Source: Tetmemena sp. SeJ-2015
Lineage: Eukaryota; Ciliophora; Spirotrichea; Sporadotrichida; Oxytrichidae
Assembly: GCA_027382625.1 (NCBI GenBank)
Contig: JAJKFJ010022743.1
Coordinates: forward strand, 62,001-126,000
DNA length: 64,000 nt
Direction of reading: 5' to 3'
Position 1 is the stretch's first letter, and each line of letters starts with the position of its first letter. The notes beneath the pieces are model-generated. The model was not told the DNA's origin. It did no database searches and saw only the letters and a program-made list of their open reading frames with translations. Below, one piece after another: positions 58,279 through 64,000 of this stretch. Position numbers and translations under genes: made by a program.

Positions 58279-60182
58279 AATATTGGTTGACTGATTTGTA
58301 TAGGCTTCTGCAGTTCAATTCTTGCTGTAGCACAACTTTGACTTTAATAAGCTGTTCAGTTCAGCAGTTGTAAGTTATTTGTATAGTTTTTGAAAGTTAA
58401 ATAGGGATACCACTAGTTGAGCCTCATTGATTAGCTTAAACTCAACTGTAAATACAAAGTCACTAAGAACTTCCCATCTATACGATCTTACACTGCTCTC
58501 AGTCTCCAACACTAAAAAGAATTGGATAGTATGATGAAGATTATTGAAAATTGGGTGTATGATCATAACTCTTACGATACTCTCACATTTGAGATTCAGT
58601 CCTACAGTCTTAAAAAGGCTCTATCTAAGTAAAATACACTATAAATTAATTTGTCATAGGGAAGTCACTCGAGTGTACATGGGCAAAAGGTATCTTTACC
58701 GAATTTATAAGAGGCAGTACTCAAACTATCATCAAGAAGGCTAAGAGCTTCAATTAACAAGACTTCTACAGGCCTGCATTAGAGGATGAAGAGATGGAAG
58801 AGCACAATTAAATGCCAAATGAAAGAGATATAAATATGAGGGATGAAGAATCTACTAAGTTTAATCAATAGAACAGTACTCAAAGGAAGCATGATCAAGA
58901 AAAAAACTAAAAGATAGAAAACGAAATTTTGGATCTATTTCAAAAAGAACTTGGATTCTCCAGAGTTATTTAAGTTCTCTAAGAGTCTAGGAAGCCTATC
59001 GTGGGTCATAATATGATGTATGACTTGATGTTTACATACTAGTTATTCATGGATGACTTGCCATCTACATTTAAATTAATTAAAATTGTTTATTTTACAT
59101 TTGAAGAGTTTTCTAGAGAATGGCTTAATAAATTCTCAGGAGGGATTTATGATACTAAGTCACTTTCTTTTGGTTCAAATGCATTTGCATTTACAGATTT
59201 GAAGAGTATATTTTAGAGATGCTCTTAGGATAAGAAACTGATTAACAATTTGAAGATAGAGTTCGATAAAGAGAAAGATTCTCTTTTTGGTTTGTATGAA
59301 TCCTTAGGATAAGAGCATGACGCTGGATACGATGCTTTTATGACTGGCTACATATTTGCTCATATAGCAAAATACATAGAGATAGGAAAGATATTCTAAG
59401 CCTCTCAAAAATATAAAAATACCTAATAAGATAACAAAGAGACTTAGGGAAGACAATTGGCATAATCAAACACTCCCAGTCAATATGAAGCAACCACCAA
59501 AGCAGCAAATAGAAAAGCTAGGAAAGGAAAAAAGCCAGTATAGTAGTAAGATAGCGACACTGATGCCTTCAGTGATTCAGAATCAAAAATTATCGCCTCT
59601 CAAAAATTAGTCTATTAAAAGCTAAGAATAATAGCCTACCTCATCATCATAATAGAGGCATGAGTAAATTCCTTATAGGCATTTCTCTTCAGCACAAAAT
59701 AATCCTATCTACTATTCAGATATAGCAGACCACAAAAATAGAGTGCTTCTTTGTGCAGACCTACCTAGATTTTTCAACTTTAACAGTAAATTTAATTTTA
59801 ATAACTTTGATAGAATAATTAAATGAGCAAGAGAAGATATTTTATAATATGATTTCGGCTTAATCTCTGCAAGTCTCACACAAATAGGGTGTGAGTGTGT
59901 AACTTTTATCAGAAATATTTTCAGAGTTTGGAGATGTAGAAGTAAGGTTAAATTTATAGTTTATTATCTTTAGGTATGTAAAGAAAATTAGGAACTCTCA
60001 TATATCTTGATGAATAATTTCGATAATGAAATCATTACTACTGGAAAAATAGAAGAAGTCTTAGAAAAGTCAAGCTTTTGATCCTAAAAGATTATGCTCA
60101 AATTATTCCAACAACTGAAGGAATCGAAACTGAATTTATTTTTACGTACGATAGAGCAAAGAAGTTCGTATGTCCCATTTGA
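58279..60182 (+). CDS. PARN: PARN, forward MDS block (rest of the gene)
   Basis: Begins with pointer AATATT (58279-58284) and a 3' splice site TTTGTATAG at 58295-58303. The first coding bases give ASAVQFLLQHNFDFNKLF, exactly the PARN block that follows the inverted segment. Then a helical/linker part (QKELDSMMKIIENWVYDHNS), an EVTRVYMGKRYLYRIYKRQ strand region, GFSRVI and VGHNMMYDLMFTYQLF (second catalytic Asp), LPSTFEEFSREWLNKFSGGI, YDTKSLSF, HDAGYDAFMTGYIFAHIAKY (third and fourth DEDD residues: HD and YDA), a Gln/Lys linker, an RRM-like end (NRVLLCADLPRFFNF, LLSEIFSEFGDVEVR) and TGA 60180. The second exonuclease half plus RRM order matches animal and plant PARN. Several introns or IESs remain unresolved (58350-58480, 58620-58660, 59630-59660, 59820-59960). 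Confidence 0.87.
59067..59096. other. IES in PARN, pointer ACATTT
   Basis: ACATTT at 59067-59072 and 59097-59102. Removal of 30 bp, a multiple of three with no TGA, gives DDLPSTFEEFSREW as in PARN; another frame-neutral insert. Confidence 0.82.
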
Positions 60183-60257
60183 ATTTAAGTAATTTTAAAT
60201 CCTTATCTCCCTAAGATATATTTTACTAAAAATATTGAAATAACTAAACTATTAAAT

Positions 60258-62458
60258 ATGAGCGAATAAGATCATTTGGAGCAAGCTAACTCAGATTTCG
60301 CAGTTCCTGAGACAGATCCAAATATTTAAAATCAAGAAAATATTCAAGAGGATGGAGAGATTCCTCACTGGGATTAGGGCCAAGATGCTGAATAAGAGAG
60401 CCAAAATTTAACAAATGAGCACAAAAGTTTTGACAGAGAAGATCATATTTAAATCTAAAACAATCAAATTGAAGAGGATTAGGATTAAGATCAAGAAAAA
60501 TCGCCATCAGAATAAAATCAGGATATTGAAGCAGAAAGTGAATAAAACTCAGAATAATCTCCAAGAGAAATGAATAACTAGAATCAACAGTCCTATTTAA
60601 ATGGTAAGAACCAATACTCAACTTCAAATCCTTCTTAATTTCACAGTTACCCTCCAAATTAATTAGGAAATGCCGCCATTCATCCCAATGCAAGTCACAT
60701 GAGTTATTATGGTCCTCAATATTCTTAAGCTTACTATCAAAATGCAATCTACCCACCTCCAAGGCTCTTTCAAACATAAAACTAACACAGTCAACAATTA
60801 GCTCAACCTCCTCTTGCTTTTTATCCTCCTCCTTATATGCATCCTTAAAATTACTACTATCCCCCAGCCAGCATCTAGGAAAGGATGTACCCTCCTCCTT
60901 CAGCATAAATATCAGCTTCTTATTAGCAGCAACTTTTTGGCTAAGGTTTCTCTCATTAGAAGACTAGTAATCCCTCTGCTCAAGCAAAAGAAAAGGTAGC
61001 AAACGAGGTTTAAGATAAGACCACTGATTCTTCTATTGCCAACTAAATGTTATCTGCAGTCTAGAAACCACCTATAATGACTCCTCACAACATCTATCCT
61101 CCACCCTCTTGCTTGCCTTAAACTTCTTAGTATGGATCTCTGTAATACCCTTTGAACGCAGTTTCGAATGTTATTCCTGACTCAGATTTATGTGGCTCTT
61201 GTGAAAAGCCAGGAGCAACTATAAAATGCATCGCTGCTTGTTCAAAACATTACCACAAGGAGTGCGTAGAAAAAATGACAATAAAAACAGTTTTCCCAAA
61301 TGAGCAACCAACTAAGGAATAGAATGAAAACATAGAGCAAGATTAATCCAAGGAAGAGGAAGTAGTAAATAAAACTCCTACTCAGACTAAGGAGTCTCAT
61401 CTATACAACATAAACTGTGAAAATTGCCTCTCTAGGATACAAAGATGTAGCCACTGTCATTAGCAAGGTCAAGTTGGGATGTCTTTAATTTAATGCGGTG
61501 TTTCAACCTGCAGCAATTATTTTCACAAGCAATGCAAGAAATAAGAGCAGGAATCTCTCCCCGAGAATATTAAAAACTTACTAAAATCTCCAATCTTTAT
61601 CTGTGGAAGTCATCACTGCCACAGCTGCTCCAAACCTTTTCGGGTTGATGATGATGTGTTGAGATGTACGAGATGCGTGGCCTCTTATCATTAAAAATGT
61701 TCCAAGGAGTTGATAGAAAATCAAACAATACAGCAAATTACCAAAAAGAAATTCCTTGTGCTGCAGTCATAATTTAAAGGAGTTAAATGACGAAGGGAGT
61801 TAACTTTGTGACAACAATAGAGTAGCAGGTCATAGGGAAGGAAAGATTAGGCCCTCAATAGGCTTAAGAGTAAAACGATAATGACAAAAATGAAAAAGAA
61901 AATCAAGCCTCAATAGACTATGTGAAAATGAGGACAGGCCTCAGTAAATCTTTGGAATCTGGCTAATTAGTTGCGATACAGAGACATATTGAGAGCTCAA
62001 ACATCCCTCAAAACTAGGTGATTAAACCTTAACTTCAAGGTCCTCCAATTAATACTCAGAGTGCTGCTCAATGGAGAAGACTAGATCCTTCTGAGACAAT
62101 AGTTTTGAATTAAAATACTCTCTCAAAGGTAAATGACATCATTTAGCAAGAAATTAACAAAAAGAAGAACAAATAGAAGCAAGTCTAGAAGAGTTAAGAG
62201 GAGAACGCAAGTAAAGCTGTTGAAGACAGTATACTATGCAAAAGAACAGCAGAAGCTACAGTAATAGAAGAGACTAAAACTTTGTAGAATGATGAACCTG
62301 CTAAAGGCACATAAGCTAAGCAGCTAATTAAAAAGTTTTCTAAAATAGATGGAGTCATCAAAAGATAGAAGAAACTCTACGAAAAGAAATACTAGCAGTT
62401 CTTAAAGTTCTCTCTTTAACAAATGGAGTAAAATGTATTTGTTCATCTATTTGAATGA
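60258..62458 (+). CDS. PHD-finger protein
   Basis: ATG 60258 (MSEQDHLEQANSDFAVPETD) to TGA 62456, about 725 residues with one IES. The first ~300 residues are Gln/Asn/Pro/Tyr-rich and disordered, with repeats of the type YPPP (AIYPPPRLF, AFYPPPYMHP, MYPPPSAQ, NIYPPPS). From about 61180 come Cys/His clusters: LCGSCEKPGATIKCIAACSK with HYHKEC, then CENCLSRIQRCSHCHQQGQV with CSNYFHKQC, then HHCHSCSKPFRVDDDVLRCT with SYHQKC. These are two or three PHD-type zinc fingers in NSD-like tandem form, which usually read histone H3 tails. The C-terminus is Lys/Gln-rich and helical. A chromatin role is inferred. It starts 75 bp after PARN on the same strand. Confidence 0.8.
61779..61795. other. IES in the PHD gene, pointer GGAGTTAA
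   Basis: GGAGTTAA at 61779-61786 and 61796-61803 (8 bp). Removal of 17 bp deletes the TGA in GTT AAA TGA and gives FKGVNFVTTIEQQV with the frame open to 62456. Confidence 0.88.
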
Positions 62459-62520
62459 TAATTTAAATTTATTCTTTCCTCTTTATCTTATAAAATATAA
62501 TTGAAATAATTAAAATCAAA

Positions 62521-63147
62521 ATGAAGGCAAGTGTGGACGTAGTTTTATTCCTAGTCACTGTATTTGATTACTTTTTCAGGAACAGCTCTTAATAACCATA
62601 GCCAGACGAGCCCTATCATGAAGATATCGAATAAGATACTGGAGACGGATACTCTAGAGCCTCATCCCTCATGGGTGGGTTTAAAAAAGGTGCTGAAGCA
62701 AGAAGATTCAAGAGTGTTTAGGATTCTGATAGAGATTCACATGGCAACAAGATTTTAAGACCTTCTCTATTTGATGATGACGAATTTGGAGATGAAAATG
62801 AAGGAACTGAGAACAGTTCTTTCATTAGAAGGCTTTATTAACCACTAAGTAACGATGAAAATCAAAACCAGTCATAAAATTAAGAGGGCCTAGTAGGCAG
62901 TGTTAAGAACAGAATCCATAAAGTCTGGAATGGAGCAAGTGTAATCATGACAAAGTATGCTCAAAGAAGAAATGAAATGAATAGATAAATGGTGGACCAA
63001 AGTGAGACTTTGACTAGCACAAGAGACTATATTGCCTATAAAGCTGAACAAGCTCAATTAAAAGTAGAAAAAATGTATCACATAAGAAGAGCAGCAACTG
63101 GAGTTAACAGCATTTAGCAAAGGCTAGATGATCTTGCCACTCTTTGA
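62521..63147 (+). CDS. Hypothetical protein, helical C-terminus
   Basis: ATG 62521 with a 4-codon first exon (ATG AAG GCA A), a 49-nt GT-AG intron (62531-62579, ending TTTTTCAG), then one open frame to TGA 63145: RNSSQQPQPDEPYHEDIEQD, GGFKKGAEARRFKSVQDSD, an acidic DDDEFGDENEGTENSS, and a long amphipathic helix (VGSVKNRIHKVWNGASVIM, QAQLKVEKMYHIRRAATG, VNSIQQRLDDLATL). About 190 residues. No family recognised. Only 63 bp after the PHD gene on the same strand. Confidence 0.65.
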
Positions 63148-63179
63148 TTATAAGTTCACAATATATTATTGCCTGTCGG

Positions 63180-64000
63180 AATATTTATTATGAATAATTT
63201 AGAGTGTAGCACTTATTTTCTTCTAACATTTAATTTTAACTTTTGATTGCTATACTACTAATTGATTAGTGTATTTTGTGGCTTAAGAAATGCCACTCTT
63301 ATCAGAGTAAGTATTGTTTGCGCCCATATTAAGTTAAAGAATAGAATGTTCATCCTCTGCATCAGAAGCATTTTAGCTTAGAACATTTTGACCCTCACTC
63401 TTTTTTTAGTGTTTTTTATTTTTGATTCCTTCCAAAGCATTCATAATTTACTGCTCGGTATCACTCTCACTCTCGTACTCGTCTTCTTATTTTAGATAAC
63501 TAGCATTTTTAAGTAATTTCTCTGGCGCGTCTACGCTCTTCTCGTGTCTATGGTGAATTAAGTTTTAATCTTCGTGATTATGCCTTCTGGATTGAGAGTC
63601 CTTTATTTCTTTGAACGAGTTCGTTTTCCTGATCGATCTCTGAGAACCATCAAAAGATATTTAATTAAGAATTCACAGCTTTACATTTTAACAAAGTTTG
63701 TTTATTAAGCAGGTAAATAAAATGAGTTGTTTTTATCTAACTTAAAAAATATTTTATCTTTATATTTTAAATGTATTTGAGTAAAAGCTGTAAATCTTGC
63801 TGTAGATTCCAATCCCAAGAATCTTTTGAAGACTGCTATATCAATTTAAGTGAAGTTTTTGCTTTAGCTTAGCAAGTAGTTAGTGATTTGTTGAACTTTA
63901 TTAGGGTCTTATAAGTATTGCTATAATATTTTGGCTACAACCAAGTAATGAGTCACTGCCTGCTTGTCCAAACCATAAGCACTTAAGAACTTTTCTGCAG
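63180..64000 (-). CDS. Hypothetical protein, runs off the right edge
   Basis: Minus frames: from the right edge AEKFLSAYGLDKQAVTHYLV, NKVQQITNYLLSQSKNFTQ, DIAVFKRFLGLESTARFTAF down to about 63790; after an AT-rich gap (probably an IES, about 63655-63790) DGSQRSIRKTNSFKEIKDS, YLKQEDEYESESDTEQQI, GANNTYSDKSGISQATKY. The 5' end is outside the window. No TGA was found before the frame runs into the convergent neighbour, so the 3' end is uncertain. The C-terminal part is Ser/Asp/Gln-rich and disordered. Family not recognised. Confidence 0.5.

Noticed and set aside
60286..60906. A 206-codon minus-strand open frame
   Set aside because: It is antisense to the Gln/Pro-rich part of the PHD-finger gene, whose plus frame continues into clear zinc fingers. 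Antisense of CAA/TAA-rich sequence is Leu-rich and stays open by chance.
1..64000. TBE-type transposons, telomere repeats (C4A4/G4T4) or rRNA/tRNA genes
   Set aside because: I looked for C4A4-type runs, transposase motifs and tRNA-like T-loops and saw none convincing; a covariance-model search was not possible.
1..64000. Macronuclear origin (multi-gene chromosome with the ciliate Gln code, such as Tetrahymena or Paramecium)
   Set aside because: Retained IESs with pointers and an inverted, scrambled PARN segment are not compatible with mature macronuclear DNA.

Overview
The window looks like germline (micronuclear) DNA of a spirotrich ciliate related to Oxytricha, Stylonychia and Tetmemena. 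Three things point there. (1) In every recognisable gene TAA and TAG fall inside conserved domains where glutamine is acceptable, and all clean gene ends are TGA, so only TGA acts as stop. (2) Genes carry very short GT-AG introns, about 20-55 nt. (3) Conserved proteins (ClC channel, universal stress protein, PARN, prolyl hydroxylase/GlcNAc transferase, EF-hand protein, Kelch-BTB) are also broken by short AT-rich inserts that are not GT-AG. Each insert is bounded by a 2-8 bp direct repeat, and removing it with one repeat copy restores the conserved protein. These are internal eliminated sequences (IESs) with pointers, so coordinates below are germline spans of macronuclear-destined segments (MDSs), not continuous reading frames. 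The species cannot be fixed from sequence alone.

Layout: 1-5.5 kb, coiled-coil and small hypothetical genes; 6.1-8.6 kb, a membrane protein; 8.8-11.5 kb, a ClC chloride channel/transporter with at least eight IESs; 12-16.3 kb, a long Asn/Gln-rich coiled-coil protein; 17-20.2 kb, small genes and an AAAP amino-acid transporter; 20.5-25.3 kb, a small Gln-rich gene and a large membrane LRR protein; 25.5-29.4 kb, a predicted myristoylated protein, a small gene and a FHA + RINGv protein; 29.9-31.8 kb, a multi-TM, possibly RGS-like receptor; 32.3-34.6 kb, the glutamate-cysteine ligase catalytic subunit; 34.8-40.8 kb, a small membrane protein, a Kelch-BTB protein and a coiled-coil protein; 41-45 kb, a multi-EF-hand protein; 45.7-48.1 kb, an AT-hook + FAR1/GCM-type zinc-finger protein; 48.2-51.8 kb, an NRF-6-type acyltransferase; 52.2-54.2 kb, two hypothetical genes; 54.3-55.3 kb, a tandem universal stress protein; 55.4-60.2 kb, the PARN / Skp1-modifying-enzyme locus; 60.3-64 kb, a PHD-finger protein and two hypothetical genes.

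The most notable locus is 55.4-60.2 kb. PARN (poly(A)-specific ribonuclease) is scrambled. Its first MDS, with the start codon and the first catalytic motif, is inverted at 55413-55778, and the rest lies forward at 58279-60182. The break falls inside an intron: its 5' splice site is in the inverted piece and its 3' splice site is in the forward piece, and the shared pointer AATATT joins them into a normal 39-nt intron. A complete second gene (55861-58164, minus) is nested between the two parts. That gene encodes a fusion of an EGLN/PhyA-type prolyl 4-hydroxylase and a GT60 (Skp1 Gnt1-type) GlcNAc transferase, the two successive enzymes of the Skp1 hydroxyproline-glycan pathway known in Dictyostelium and Toxoplasma.

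No telomere repeats, TBE-type transposase, rRNA, tRNA or CRISPR were seen. Most genes are one or two per direction with 5-900 bp between them, consistent with each becoming its own small macronuclear chromosome.
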